From CALAGB01 sp963789565 (GTDB taxonomy: Bacteria; Chloroflexota; Chloroflexia; Thermomicrobiales; Thermomicrobiaceae): a stretch of 64,000 bases of DNA. The position numbers were made by a program, and so were the translations under genes. The stretch is from NCBI GenBank assembly GCA_963789565.1, contig CAWBKX010000002.1, positions 2,480,001 to 2,544,000 of the forward strand, in the 5' to 3' direction. The notes under the pieces were generated by a model that was not told the DNA's origin, ran no database searches, and saw only the letters and a list, made by a program, of their open reading frames with translations. Positions 15,167-24,921 of this stretch are shown piece by piece (position 1 is the first letter of the stretch; each line of letters opens with the position of its first letter).

Positions 15167-16488
15167 GACCGTCATTTCGACATCGCGGCGAGCCTCTACG
15201 CGCAACGCTCAGTTCACCGCGCGTCATCATCGGTGCCGCTATTGTGCTCAATGTCGTCTTCTGGATCATCCAGACCATCGTCGAATGGTCGGTATATGGG
15301 CTCTTCTACGTGCTCGGGGTCGACTGGAGCCGGTTCTGGGGAGCGGCGAGAGCCTTTTCAAACGCGGGACCACGTTTCGGCTACGACCTGATGTCGATCG
15401 CCAACTACATGCAGCCAGTCGCGAGCTTCTACGACCACAGTGTGAGCAATCTGGCACTTAAGGTTGGACCAGCACCCTACCCTCCCATCTTCCTGGCCCT
15501 TTTCACACCATTCACCTGGCCCCCGCCAGCGATCGGCTTTCTGCTCTGGGCGATCTTCAACCTGGCGCTCGGCTTCCCCGTCGCTCGCAGTTTGGCCTCG
15601 CACTTCCCGGTTGAGCAGCGTCGCTTGATGACGACTCTGCTTCTCGTCTTCTACCCCTTCGTCATGGCCCTCTTCGTGGGGCAGATGGTCGTCATCCTTC
15701 TGTTCGCCTTCTGGAAGGGTTATGAGGCGCTCCAGCGTGGAGACGATTTTCGGGCCGGCGCCTGGTTCGGCGTGATGCTGATCAAACCGCAATATGCCGC
15801 CGTGCTGTTGCTCGTCCTGCTGCTGAAGCGCCGCTTCAGCGCCATCGGCGGCAGCATCGCTACTGGTTTCGGGATCCTGCTCTCGTCAATCGCCGTGGGT
15901 GGAATCACCGGCGTCGTGGCCTACGTGCGTATGATCTTGATCGATTACCCCAGTTACTCCGGCGGTGTGGCGATCACCCCGCAGGGGATGATCAGCTGGC
16001 GCGGACTGGTGCTCAACATGGAGCCCGACATCAGCAAGATACCTGGACTGGTGTTGACGGGCGTTCTGTCGCTGCTGTCCCTCGCCATGCTGGCCGTCAT
16101 TTGGCGCGGCGAGTGGAACCCACGCATTCCTCGATTCCACCAGCAGATGATGGCGACGATGCTCGTCTCGCTTCTGGTCGCCTATCACAGTCAGGTGCAC
16201 GGTGCCGTGCTGTTGATGGTGCCGGGCGCGTTGATCGCGGCGCAAGAGTCGAGCGAATCCTTCGTCAAGAAGGTGATGGTCGTCAGCGTATTCGCGCCCC
16301 CGTTTGTGGTGGCGCTTTCCGCCATCGTGCAAGGGAACGCGGGCATGATCTCTCTCCTCTTCCTGCCACTGATGATCACGGCGTTAATCGCGATCTTCAA
16401 GAATGACTGGTATTCCAACCAGAACGCCGGCCGCCTGCGGTCGCGGCTTGGTAGCCTGGTTCCGATCCGCCGTGACAACCCGATCTAG
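15163..16488 (+). CDS. GT87 family (DUF2029) polytopic membrane glycosyltransferase
   Basis: A 441-residue integral membrane protein with about ten TM segments. The first extracytoplasmic loop contains VDWSRFWGAARAF with the conserved acidic residue of GT-C enzymes, followed by PYPPIFLALFTPF. A central VGQMVVILL segment and the GVMLIKPQY motif are typical of DUF2029/GT87, which use polyprenyl-phosphate sugars (for example mannosyltransferases). GTG 15163 overlaps the preceding ORF's stop; GGGAG is upstream. A close paralogue lies at 19143-20444. The acceptor is unknown; cell-envelope glycolipid is a reasonable inference. Confidence 0.85.
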   Translation: MRPSFRHRGEPLRATLSSPRVIIGAAIVLNVVFWIIQTIVEWSVYGLFYVLGVDWSRFWGAARAFSNAGPRFGYDLMSIANYMQPVASFYDHSVSNLALKVGPAPYPPIFLALFTPFTWPPPAIGFLLWAIFNLALGFPVARSLASHFPVEQRRLMTTLLLVFYPFVMALFVGQMVVILLFAFWKGYEALQRGDDFRAGAWFGVMLIKPQYAAVLLLVLLLKRRFSAIGGSIATGFGILLSSIAVGGITGVVAYVRMILIDYPSYSGGVAITPQGMISWRGLVLNMEPDISKIPGLVLTGVLSLLSLAMLAVIWRGEWNPRIPRFHQQMMATMLVSLLVAYHSQVHGAVLLMVPGALIAAQESSESFVKKVMVVSVFAPPFVVALSAIVQGNAGMISLLFLPLMITALIAIFKNDWYSNQNAGRLRSRLGSLVPIRRDNPI

Positions 16489-16510
16489 CGCGTTATCGCG
16501 GCACGGTCGA

Positions 16511-18001
16511 TCAGTCAGTCGCTCGCCCGCGCAGAAGCGACAAGAGCGCCCCGAAGCAGGCCAGCGGGATGGCGGCCAGCGCCACCGCGTCGAGCCCATG
16601 AACGAAGGCGGTCCGTAGCTGCTCGACCTGCGCCGGATTCGCGGCGATGCCGGACGCTTCACTCGTCGTCGGCAGACCATGCATGGCGAATCCACCGGGT
16701 GCCACCGCGAAGACGGCAAAGATCACTCCTGCAAACGCGATCCCCGCGCTCTGCCCAGAGAAGCGGAACATACCCAGCAATCCGGCGGCGATACCACGCC
16801 GCTGCGATGGGACGCTCGACATCACCGCGTTGTTGTTTGGTGCGGTGAACATTCCCAGTCCCGCCCCCAGGAAAAGAAGCCTCCACAGCACATTCCAGAT
16901 CGCCATGCCCACGGTGATGCGCGACAGCAGGAAGAGGGCTAGAGCCAGTACGAGTAGTCCGGCAGTTGAGATGCCGCGGGCGCCGACCCGGTCGGAGAGC
17001 CGACCTGCAATGGGTGCCGCGACCATCAGTGCCAATGGCAACGGTAGGAGCAGAATCCCGGCCTTCTCGGCTGAATAGCCACGCATCCCCTGCCAATAGA
17101 AGGGGAAGAGGAACGTGAGAGAAGAGAGAGACATGGTCGCGAAAAGTCCCGCCAGTTGACCGGCTGTGAACTCCTGAATCTTGAAGAGACTGAGATCGAC
17201 CAGCGGCGCGCGTCGCCGCATCTCCCACAGGACGAAGAGCGCCAACACCGCGAGTCCACCAATGATCGAGAGGAGCGTTTTGCCGGTGGTCCAGCCCCAA
17301 TCCGGGCCTTTTGTCACGCCGAGCAAGGTTCCAGACAATCCCAGGAAGAGGAACATGGAGCCGGTCCAGTCGATTGGCTCGAGCGTGCGGTTGCTGCGCA
17401 GTGGTGGGAGGACCTTGGCACCGAATACGGCCGCGATGATTCCGAGCGGCACGTTGACGTAAAACACTGACTGCCAGCCAAAGTGCGTTACCAGAAAACC
17501 GCCGAGCGTCGGGCCGATTGCCGCGCCGCCGCTGATGAGAATGGCTTGCACACCCATGGCGGCGCCGCGCTTCCCGGCCGGGAACGTGTCGGTGATGATC
17601 GCCAGGGTGTTGCTCGATATCAAGGCGCCGCCCAGTGCCTGCAGCACGCGGGCGCCGATGAGCCAGAGCATGAAGGGTGACTGGGCGGCCAGCAGACTCG
17701 CGGCGGCAAAGATTATCTCGCCCACGATGAAGAGGCGCTTGCGTCCAAAAACGTCACTGATACGTCCGAAAAATGGAACAAGGCCAGTCAGAGCCAGGGT
17801 GTAGGCAATCAGCGTCCATTCGATCTCGGCCAGTGACGCATTCATGGAGGTGGCTATCGACGGCAGCGCGATGTTGAGGATCGAGATATCGACGATCACC
17901 ATCAACAAACCAAGCGCGACGCTCAGGAGCACCAACCAGGGATTTGGTCCGGCCGGATCGGTTTCGACGTTCGTCTCTTCGAAGGTTGCCGTATCTGACA
18001 C
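16511..18001 (-). CDS. DHA2-type MFS multidrug efflux transporter (EmrB/QacA-like)
   Basis: A 496-residue protein with 14 predicted TM segments. The family signatures are clear: LLMVIVDISILNIALPSI in TM1, then GRISDVFGRKRLFI after TM2, and GGALISSNTLAIITDTFP around TM4. It is an inner-membrane proton-driven drug or toxicant exporter by homology. The start is GTG 18001 with GAGAGGA just upstream. It is convergent with the GT87 gene (22 bases between stops) and divergent from the exonuclease gene; no regulator is adjacent. Confidence 0.92.
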   Translation of the reverse strand: MSDTATFEETNVETDPAGPNPWLVLLSVALGLLMVIVDISILNIALPSIATSMNASLAEIEWTLIAYTLALTGLVPFFGRISDVFGRKRLFIVGEIIFAAASLLAAQSPFMLWLIGARVLQALGGALISSNTLAIITDTFPAGKRGAAMGVQAILISGGAAIGPTLGGFLVTHFGWQSVFYVNVPLGIIAAVFGAKVLPPLRSNRTLEPIDWTGSMFLFLGLSGTLLGVTKGPDWGWTTGKTLLSIIGGLAVLALFVLWEMRRRAPLVDLSLFKIQEFTAGQLAGLFATMSLSSLTFLFPFYWQGMRGYSAEKAGILLLPLPLALMVAAPIAGRLSDRVGARGISTAGLLVLALALFLLSRITVGMAIWNVLWRLLFLGAGLGMFTAPNNNAVMSSVPSQRRGIAAGLLGMFRFSGQSAGIAFAGVIFAVFAVAPGGFAMHGLPTTSEASGIAANPAQVEQLRTAFVHGLDAVALAAIPLACFGALLSLLRGRATD

Positions 18002-18319
18002 TGATTCCTCTCAATACCAATGGTCGCTGCCAGACCCACAGCGTTGCCGTGTGGTCGAAGTCGAATGGCCAAACGTCGATCGGCCGTGACGCATACCGTC
18101 GACGCCGTCAGGTCATCGCCATTTGGGTTCCAGGGAGTCGAAAAGACCATGCCCGCGAGGGCGAGGGAACCCCATCGCACAGGCGTCGTGCCACCTATCG
18201 GAGGCTAACGCTGACACGGATGGGAGTTGTTCCCGGCCAACCACATGACCTCCGACACATTGACCGGCGTCACGTTCATGCCTATGGTGTACGTAGCACC
18301 TGAAGCAGAGGAGACGAGC
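18002..18319. other. Intergenic region between divergent genes
   Basis: About 320 bases between the MFS gene (leftward) and the exonuclease gene (rightward). Apart from a plausible rightward promoter at 18260-18288 I see no coding frame, RNA or strong repeat here. Confidence 0.4.
18260..18288 (+). promoter_or_regulatory. Probable promoter of the exonuclease gene
   Basis: TTGACC (18260-18265), a 17-base spacer and TATGGT (18283-18288), ending 31 bases before the ATG at 18320. Confidence 0.45.
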
Positions 18320-18901
18320 ATGGTCAAGCAACAGGCGGGGCGATCGGACGCGGAGATCTGGGCGCGTGGGATCTGCGAACGAATGGACGTCCTGTATCTT
18401 GATACCGAGACGACCGGTCTGGGCAACGGTGACGAAGTGGTCGACATCGCGGTGCTCGACAACGCCGGTCGAGCGCTGCTCGATACGTTGGTGAAGCCGC
18501 GCCGGTCGATCCCTGCCGACTCGATTGCGATCCACGGGATCAGCGACGCGATGGTGCGCAACGCCCCAACCTGGCCTGAGGTCTATCCACTCCTGATCGA
18601 GCTCCTGGTCAGTTATCGACATCTGGTGGTCTATAACGCCGATTTCGACCGCAGGCTGATCGGGCAGTCCTGTGCCGCACACGCGCTCATTCCGCCGAGT
18701 GCCCGCTGGCACTGCGCCATGAAGCGCTACGCCGCCTATGCCGGCGACTGGAATACGAGCTTCGGTGATTACCGCTGGGTCAATCTGGGCCAGGCGGTTC
18801 GTCGTTTGGGAGTGAACGTCCTCGCCGACCACCGAGCGGTCTCTGACGCGCGCGCCTGTCGCGCGGTCGTGCGTGCCATGGCCGGTCTCCCCGTGAGCTG
18901 A
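18320..18901 (+). CDS. 3'-5' exonuclease, DEDDh (DnaQ/RNase T-like) superfamily
   Basis: A 193-residue single-domain exonuclease. ExoI is YLDTETTGLG (Asp28, Glu30), ExoII is YNADFDRRL, and ExoIII is DHRAVSDARA with the His and Asp of the DEDDh type. It acts on single-stranded DNA or RNA ends with two divalent metals. It is a stand-alone domain, so it could be a DNA-repair or RNA-processing nuclease rather than the proofreading subunit. ATG 18320 follows GAGGAGACGAGC; upstream residues in the open frame are probably not translated. Confidence 0.9.
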   Translation: MVKQQAGRSDAEIWARGICERMDVLYLDTETTGLGNGDEVVDIAVLDNAGRALLDTLVKPRRSIPADSIAIHGISDAMVRNAPTWPEVYPLLIELLVSYRHLVVYNADFDRRLIGQSCAAHALIPPSARWHCAMKRYAAYAGDWNTSFGDYRWVNLGQAVRRLGVNVLADHRAVSDARACRAVVRAMAGLPVS

Positions 18902-19142
18902 CACCGCCCAGGAGTACTGCTCTAATTTTCATCCAATTGTCAGGGTTAAGAATGAGTTGAACAGACGCGATCGCGGAGGTTGACGTCCGCGTTGCTCCGC
19001 GGTCGGAGGCCGCCGAACTCTTCCGTTCGGGGCTCCCAGCGGAGCGAGACTTGCATGGAGTATGTCACGTCGCGTAGCTCGTCACGGCGCCGACACTCGA
19101 CGTGACGACGTTGGCAATGTTACAGGCCTCTTCGGAAATTGC

Positions 19143-20444
19143 ATGCTCGGTTTCACCGCATCTCCGCTTCAAGATAAATCCAGAAGTGGCGTCCAACTCC
19201 ACGTATCCCGTCCATTCGTCTGGCTGACATTCATCGTCAACGCCGTCTTCTGGATCGTGCAGCTTGGCGTTGATCTGCGTTACACAGGGCTCTTCTATTT
19301 CCTGGGAGTCGACTGGAGCCGCTTCTGGGGGGCGTCACGCACATTCTTCCAGAATGGCCCGGCGGCCGCCTATTCACTCGCAGCCATTGGTCATTCGATG
19401 AGCGCGTTTACGTCCTTCTATGGAACCGGATCGAGCTTCGGGCTGGTGGTGCACGCGACGCGCGTCGGGCCGGTGCCCTACCCGCCGATCTTCCTCTGCC
19501 TCTTCGCACCGTTCACGGTGCCTCCACCGGTAGTTGGGTTCATTGCCTGGACGATGATGAATGCCGCGCTGGCCGGCTGGATTTTCTGGCAACTGACGGA
19601 ACGCCTATCCCCGCCGGTGCGTCGGGTCGTGGGTGGGCTGCTCCTGCTCTTCTATCCGTTTGTGATTGCGCTCTACGTCGGTCAGTTGACGGTGATATTG
19701 CTGGCAGGGCTTTACCTTGCCTATCGAGATTTCCAACGGGGAGATGAGTATCGGGCCGGTCTATGGCTTGGTTTGCTCCTGTTCAAGCCGCAGTTCGCCG
19801 TCGTTCCGCTCCTGGTTCTGCTCTTCAAACGACGTTGGCCCGCACTGTCTGGAGCGGTATCGACCGGTGCAGCCATCGCCGTCACCTCTCTCATCGTCGG
19901 AGGGGTGAGCGGCGTGTGGGGTTACATCGAGATGATCCTGCTGCATTACCCCGGCTACTCAGGAGGCCTGGCGATCGACCCACACAGCATGATCACCTGG
20001 CGTGGTCTGATCTTCGACGTCGCGCCGCGTATCGGATCGCTGGAGGGCATGTTGCTGACGGGTCTCCTCTCGATCATCAGCCTCATCGCGCTGATTCCGA
20101 TCTGGACTGGTGAGTGGAATGCGCGGAGCCGCCAGTTCCACACGCAGATGCTGGCGACCATGATCGTGGCGCAGCTTGTCGCCTATCACGCGCACCTGCA
20201 CGGCGCGTTGCTCCTCACGGTTCCCGCTATATTGATGATGGTCGAAGGAGAAGCGTCACGAGTGATGCAGTGGCTGATGGGAGCGGCACTACTCGGACCA
20301 CCGCTGGCGGCGGGGCTATCGATTCTGCTCTTCCGCGATCTCCGCCTCATCGGCGTGCTCTACATTGTCGTCATGATCATCGCGCTCATCTGGATCTTGT
20401 TGGACCAGCCGGTCCTGACGAAAGCGCAGCCTGCCAGGGCGTGA
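19143..20444 (+). CDS. GT87 family (DUF2029) membrane glycosyltransferase, paralogue
   Basis: A polytopic membrane protein of about 433 residues, clearly paralogous to the gene at 15163. Shared blocks are GVDWSRFWGA, PYPPIFLCLFAPF, VGQLTVILLAG, RAGLWLGLLLFKPQF, the HYPGYSGGLAI loop and HAHLHGALLL. About ten TM segments are expected. It probably transfers a sugar from a polyprenyl carrier on the outer face of the membrane. The start is uncertain: ATG 19143 is chosen to leave a short N terminus before TM1, with a weak CGGAA motif upstream; ATG 19062 is possible. The stop is 4 bases from the convergent isomerase gene. Confidence 0.83.
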   Translation: MLGFTASPLQDKSRSGVQLHVSRPFVWLTFIVNAVFWIVQLGVDLRYTGLFYFLGVDWSRFWGASRTFFQNGPAAAYSLAAIGHSMSAFTSFYGTGSSFGLVVHATRVGPVPYPPIFLCLFAPFTVPPPVVGFIAWTMMNAALAGWIFWQLTERLSPPVRRVVGGLLLLFYPFVIALYVGQLTVILLAGLYLAYRDFQRGDEYRAGLWLGLLLFKPQFAVVPLLVLLFKRRWPALSGAVSTGAAIAVTSLIVGGVSGVWGYIEMILLHYPGYSGGLAIDPHSMITWRGLIFDVAPRIGSLEGMLLTGLLSIISLIALIPIWTGEWNARSRQFHTQMLATMIVAQLVAYHAHLHGALLLTVPAILMMVEGEASRVMQWLMGAALLGPPLAAGLSILLFRDLRLIGVLYIVVMIIALIWILLDQPVLTKAQPARA

Positions 20445-20448
20445 TGAG

Positions 20449-21267
20449 CTATCCGCGTGCGTCGTCGATCATCTTCGCGAAGCGCAGTCCACCCTCGCGA
20501 GCGGTCGTGAGGAAGCTTTTCTCGTCTTCGATACCCGCGCGACGCATCGAGACCTCCAGGCTCACCATCTTGGCGTATGACGACCGCGCGATGATGCCGG
20601 CCAGTCGCGGCCAGTCGACTGTGTTGGTGAAGAGTGGCTGGTGGTCGTCACCTGCGCCGTCGTTGTCGTGCAGATGCAGCGAGATCAGGCGGTCTTTGAC
20701 GGGCTCGAGCAGATCCAGTCCGTCCTTGGAAATGTTGCCGTGCCCGGCATCATAGCAGATACCGATGAAGTCGGCGGAATATTCGCTCAGCACCTGATGA
20801 ATGGTCGGAAAGTTGCCGTTGGTCAGGTTTTCAAGCGCGACGCGCACACCACGCTCTTTCGCCAACGGCTGGAGCGCATCGAGCGAGCGGCGCAACACAT
20901 CCCAGAAGTGCTGCCGATCTGGATCGTCTGTTGGTGTGGCAGGCATGTGCAGAATGATGACGTCGCCGCCTAAGCGCTGCGTCATGTCGATCCGGTTTAG
21001 CACCAGCTCGACGCCTGCCTCCCGCTCGTAGGGGACCGTCGACATCCAGCGCTTCTCGGCGCCAGCCGACGCATGCAGGTCGTTCAGCTTGAGTCCAAAG
21101 GCATCAAGCCAGCTTCCGATCTGCTCGATCTCGGCATCGGCATACACGAAGTCGTCGTTCCAGTGGTGACACCAGTGGACGTGCGTGAAGTTGGCCTCGG
21201 CGATGCGTCGGAGATAGGGCTCGGGAGATCCGACGTCTCGAAGATAATCGGTGGTCATGGAGAGCAT
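20449..21267 (-). CDS. Sugar phosphate isomerase/epimerase-type TIM barrel (AP endonuclease 2 fold)
   Basis: A 272-residue xylose-isomerase-like TIM barrel. Metal ligands expected of the fold can be seen in VALENL (Glu), CYDAGHGN (Asp and His), HLHDNDG (His and Asp) and VSLEVS (Glu). Such enzymes isomerise or epimerise sugars and inositol derivatives; the substrate is unknown. Start 21267 follows AGGTACGGTGA; ATG four codons later is an alternative. The gene stands alone, with a convergent GT87 gene at its 3' end and repeat-containing DNA upstream. Confidence 0.85.
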   Translation of the reverse strand: MLSMTTDYLRDVGSPEPYLRRIAEANFTHVHWCHHWNDDFVYADAEIEQIGSWLDAFGLKLNDLHASAGAEKRWMSTVPYEREAGVELVLNRIDMTQRLGGDVIILHMPATPTDDPDRQHFWDVLRRSLDALQPLAKERGVRVALENLTNGNFPTIHQVLSEYSADFIGICYDAGHGNISKDGLDLLEPVKDRLISLHLHDNDGAGDDHQPLFTNTVDWPRLAGIIARSSYAKMVSLEVSMRRAGIEDEKSFLTTAREGGLRFAKMIDDARG

Positions 21268-21589
21268 GGGTCACCGTACCTAACACGGTTGCGTTGGCTG
21301 CGGTCGTCTTCGGTGGGCAGCCGCCGTCTTTTGGCACTCTGAGGTCGCACTGAAGAATCTCTCACTAACGTCACAGAGTGCCAATGTTAAACGGAGAGAG
21401 ATTCTTCTCCCTCACTGACGGTCCATCCCCTGCCCCTTCCCACTGAAGGGGAGCATCCCTCGACCCGAGCGAGAGGACCACCACTGCGGTTCGGGATGAC
21501 AAGATTACGTTGGTTGACAAGATACCGCACACGGGTAGCACACCATGTTTTTCCGGAGCACCTAGTGTGGCTCGGCTCTGCCCTCAATC
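21268..21589. other. Intergenic region with a REP-like hairpin
   Basis: About 320 bases between the isomerase start and the end of the FAD/Fe-S gene. No coding frame is convincing. It contains the hairpin element at 21433-21451, whose flanks resemble the element at 43066-43086. Confidence 0.5.
21433..21451. repeat. Short hairpin repeat, copy 1
   Basis: CCCCTTC and GAAGGGG form a 7-base stem around a CCACT loop, preceded by GGTCCATCCC. The same arrangement (GGTCCATCCC, then CCCTTC-CCATT-GAAGGG) occurs at 43051-43086, so this is a repeated intergenic element rather than a chance hairpin. Confidence 0.5.
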
Positions 21590-24553
21590 CTAATCCGCGG
21601 CCTGTTCCTCTGCCCCGCCAGCGACCGACACCGATGCCAGCCGCGACGCCAGCACCTCGGCAATGTGCACCGGGCGTCGTTTGGTGAAATGCCCGATCTG
21701 CTCGCGGCAGGAGACGCCCGTCACCGCGATGACGGTCTCGCGGGCCTGCTCCTCCACCTTGGGGAAGAGGCGTTCCGCGCCCACCTTGCGCGAGACGTCG
21801 TAATGCTCGATCTCATACCCGAACGACCCCGCCATACCGCAGCATCCGGCGCCACTCTCGGCGGGTGAACATCCGGCCGCTCGCAGGATCGCCATCGACG
21901 GCCCCATGCCGATCAGTGCCTTCTGGTGACAGTGACCATGGAAGAGGACGTGGGGTCCTTCCGCCTGGCTCCAGGCGATGTCGAGCTTGTCGTCGTCCAG
22001 CATCTTGGCCAGGAACTCGTCGATCATGAAGCTGTTGCCGGCGATGCGTTGAACGTCGGGCGAATCGGGCAGCAGATCCGGATACTCGTCCCGCAGCGTC
22101 AGGATGCAGCTGGGTTCGGTGCCGATGATGGGAACGCCCTGCCGCGCGTAGGGCATGAGCGACTCGACGTTCTGCCGGGCCAGCTTGCGTGCCCCTTCGA
22201 CCAGCCCTTTCGAGAGCATCGGTCGACCGCAGCAAGCACGCCGCTCGACGATCTCGACCGTATATCCGGCCGCTTCGAGCAACTTGACCGCCGCGATGCC
22301 GATCTCGGGGTAGTTGTAGTTGACGAAGGTGTCGTGAAAGTAAACGGCCAATCCGCGCTTGCCCGATGGCTTGTCGTTGCGTCGACTCCGGAACCATTCC
22401 TCGAAGGTCTCGTTGACAATGGGCGCTATTTCGCGATCCGGATGGACGCCCAGCGCTTGCTTGCCGAGGCGGGCTAGCGGACCGCGCGTGGCAGCATTGG
22501 CCAGCGGCGCCGCCAGCGAACTGAGCCGGTTGATCAGGTGGATGTTGCCGAAGACGCGCGAACGCAGCGGTACTCCATTGGCGTCGTAATACTGGGCCAG
22601 GTACTCAATCTTTATCTTGGCCATGTCGACACTGGACGGGCATTCGGTCTTGCAAGCCTTGCAAGAGAGACACAGATCGAGCACGTCGTAGGTGCGTTTG
22701 TCGGTGAACTGGTCCTGGCTGAGCCCTCTGCCGGCCAGCGCGGCGCGCAAAGCGTTGGCGCGGCCGCGCGTCGAGTCATGCTCGTCGCGTGTGGCGATGT
22801 AGGAAGGGCACATCGTGCCGGTGCCAACCTTGCGGCAGACGCCCGCGCCGTTGCACATCTCTACCGCGGCGGCGAAACCGCCGTCACGTGCGAAGCTCAG
22901 GTGCGTCTTGATCGGCATGGCGTGGTAGTCGGCACCGAAGCGCAGATTGTCGGTCATGGATGGGCTGTCGACCACTTTGCCGGGATTCATCAAGCCTGAA
23001 GGATCGAAGGCGGCTTTCAGGTCGCGGAAGCACTGATAGATCTCGGTGCCGAAGACGCGCTCGTTCAACTCGCCACGGTTGAGACCGTCGCCATGCTCGC
23101 CACTCATCACCCCACCGAACTTGACCGCCAGCTCGGCGGCATGCTCGGTCAGCGAGCGCATGGTCTGTACGCCCTCAGCCGACTTCATGCTGACGAGCGG
23201 GCGCACGTGGAGACAGCCCGCGCTGGCATGGGCGTAAAAGGCGGCTTTGGTGCCATGTTCTTCAACCAGGCGCACGACTTCACGGACATAGTCCGCCAGA
23301 TGTTCGACCGGCACTGAGACATCCTCGATGCAGGCGATTGGCTTGGCGTCGCCGCGCGTGCTCATCAGCAGACCCTGGCCCGATTTGCGCACCGACCAAA
23401 CCCCAGCCTGCGTCTTGGGGTCGTAGATCTGTATCGGCTCGGCGTCGCCGGTCATGCCGTGCTTGCGCAAATGAGCCAGCAGATGATCGACCTTGTGGTG
23501 CAGTTCAGCGTCACTCTCGCCGTAAAACTCGACTGTCAGGAACGCCTCTGGATTGCCGGTGATGAAATCGATCTGTCGAGCGAAGGCGGGCTGCTGCCGG
23601 GTCAGATTGAGGAGCATCCCGTCCAACAATTCGACGGCGGACGGCTCACACTCCAGGATGGTGGTGACGACCTCCATTGAGGAAACGATGTCGTCGAATT
23701 GCAGGATCACCATGGCGGTCATCGTCGGAGTTGGCACTAATCCGATGGTGTATTCAGTGCCGAATGCCAGCGTGCCTTCTGAAGAGGTGACGAGTCTGGC
23801 GCCATTAAAGTCATCCTCACGGAGTAGCTCGGGCAGGTTGTAGCCGGACGCGCGACGCCAGTGCTTCGGGAAATCGCGCTCGATCACGTCGCCGTAGCGC
23901 TCGCGCAGAGCGCGTAGATCGCGATAGAGTTTCCCCTCGCGCGTCTCGGCCGCCGTTCGTTCGGACCAGTCATCAGCGCTCAAACGATGGAAATTGACCT
24001 CGGTGCCGTCTGAAAGGATGGTGCTGGCGGCGATCACGTGGTCGGAGGTCATGCCATAGAGGATGGAGTGAGAGCCGGAGGAGTTGTTTCCCACCACACC
24101 GCCGATTGTGGCTCGGTCGGCGCTGGCCGGATCCGGACCGAACATGAGGTTGTGGCGTCGCAGCTTGGCGTTCAACTGCTGCAACACGATACCCGGCTGC
24201 ACGCGTGCCGTGCGCGAGGCCGTGTCGAGCTCCAACACCTGATTCAGGTATTTGGACGTGTCGATAACCAGGGCTCGACCAACGGTCTGACCCGCCAGAC
24301 TACTTCCACCGCCACGCGGCAAGATCGGGATTTGATGTTTGGCCGCCAGCTCGATTGAAGCACGCACGTCGTCGACGGTACGTGGCAAGACCACGCCAAT
24401 GGGCTGGATCTGGTAATTGCTGGCGTCCGTGCTGTAGAGCATGCGGCTGTATTGATCGAAGCGGACCTCGCCACTGACGCGCCAGGAAAGTTCGGTCTTC
24501 AGCGTCTCGATGCGATCGACGTCGACGGTTTCAGTCTGTCTGGTAGCGACCAC
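21590..24553 (-). CDS. Fused FAD-linked oxidase and Fe-S/CCG-domain protein (D-lactate/glycolate dehydrogenase-like)
   Basis: A 987-residue two-part dehydrogenase. The N-terminal half is a PCMH/VAO FAD domain (LPRGGGSSLAGQTVG near residue 80 and ATIGGVVGNNSSGSH near 145) with the FAD-oxidase C-terminal domain (ending SGEHGDGLNRGELN and LKAAFDPSGLMNPGK). The second half has two 4Fe-4S clusters (CNGAGVCRKVGTGTMCP and CLSCKACKTECP) and two cysteine-rich CCG domains (CCGRPM, then CHQKAL and CCGMAGSFG). This fusion is typical of quinone-linked D-2-hydroxyacid dehydrogenases. GTG 24553 is preceded by AGGAGGAA at a slightly long spacing. Confidence 0.93.
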   Translation of the reverse strand: MVATRQTETVDVDRIETLKTELSWRVSGEVRFDQYSRMLYSTDASNYQIQPIGVVLPRTVDDVRASIELAAKHQIPILPRGGGSSLAGQTVGRALVIDTSKYLNQVLELDTASRTARVQPGIVLQQLNAKLRRHNLMFGPDPASADRATIGGVVGNNSSGSHSILYGMTSDHVIAASTILSDGTEVNFHRLSADDWSERTAAETREGKLYRDLRALRERYGDVIERDFPKHWRRASGYNLPELLREDDFNGARLVTSSEGTLAFGTEYTIGLVPTPTMTAMVILQFDDIVSSMEVVTTILECEPSAVELLDGMLLNLTRQQPAFARQIDFITGNPEAFLTVEFYGESDAELHHKVDHLLAHLRKHGMTGDAEPIQIYDPKTQAGVWSVRKSGQGLLMSTRGDAKPIACIEDVSVPVEHLADYVREVVRLVEEHGTKAAFYAHASAGCLHVRPLVSMKSAEGVQTMRSLTEHAAELAVKFGGVMSGEHGDGLNRGELNERVFGTEIYQCFRDLKAAFDPSGLMNPGKVVDSPSMTDNLRFGADYHAMPIKTHLSFARDGGFAAAVEMCNGAGVCRKVGTGTMCPSYIATRDEHDSTRGRANALRAALAGRGLSQDQFTDKRTYDVLDLCLSCKACKTECPSSVDMAKIKIEYLAQYYDANGVPLRSRVFGNIHLINRLSSLAAPLANAATRGPLARLGKQALGVHPDREIAPIVNETFEEWFRSRRNDKPSGKRGLAVYFHDTFVNYNYPEIGIAAVKLLEAAGYTVEIVERRACCGRPMLSKGLVEGARKLARQNVESLMPYARQGVPIIGTEPSCILTLRDEYPDLLPDSPDVQRIAGNSFMIDEFLAKMLDDDKLDIAWSQAEGPHVLFHGHCHQKALIGMGPSMAILRAAGCSPAESGAGCCGMAGSFGYEIEHYDVSRKVGAERLFPKVEEQARETVIAVTGVSCREQIGHFTKRRPVHIAEVLASRLASVSVAGGAEEQAAD

Positions 24554-24921
24554 GGCGATGTTTCCTCCTGATAGATCGGGCGAACCGCATCGGTCGGCTC
24601 ACGTTCATTCGGCGTCTGGCCAAGGAAATCTGACGTTGCTGTTCGCGGTCCGCGCGTTTGAGTGTAGCACGTCCCTAACGCCGTCGATTCCCGATATTGA
24701 CCGGTGCGACGGGCATCTAATTGCCGTCTCGCAGGTGAAAAAAACGGGGCGATTAGCCCGGGTTGCCGGAGCTGATCCACGATCCTCGCTGACGGCCAAT
24801 TCCCTCACTTGTTCAACCCTGCGCATGACGTTATGATGCCAGCGTCTCAACATTGCATGCCTCCCCATACGTGAATGCGGGTGAGCTTTCGGCGAGCCCA
24901 TCCACTCGCCCAAAGGACGCC
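24554..24921. other. Intergenic region upstream of the PiT-family gene
   Basis: About 370 bases between two divergent genes. No gene is seen. It carries the ribosome binding site of the FAD/Fe-S gene at its left end and a possible rightward promoter at 24809-24837. Confidence 0.4.
24809..24837 (+). promoter_or_regulatory. Possible promoter of the PiT-family gene
   Basis: TTGTTC (24809-24814), a 17-base spacer and TATGAT (24832-24837), 85 bases before the ATG. The -10 is good and the -35 weak. Confidence 0.35.

Noticed and set aside
18984..19040. GCTCCGC and GCGGAGC inverted repeat before the second GT87 gene
   Set aside because: Arms are short and separated by about 42 bases with no T run or conserved partner, so it is probably chance in GC-rich DNA.
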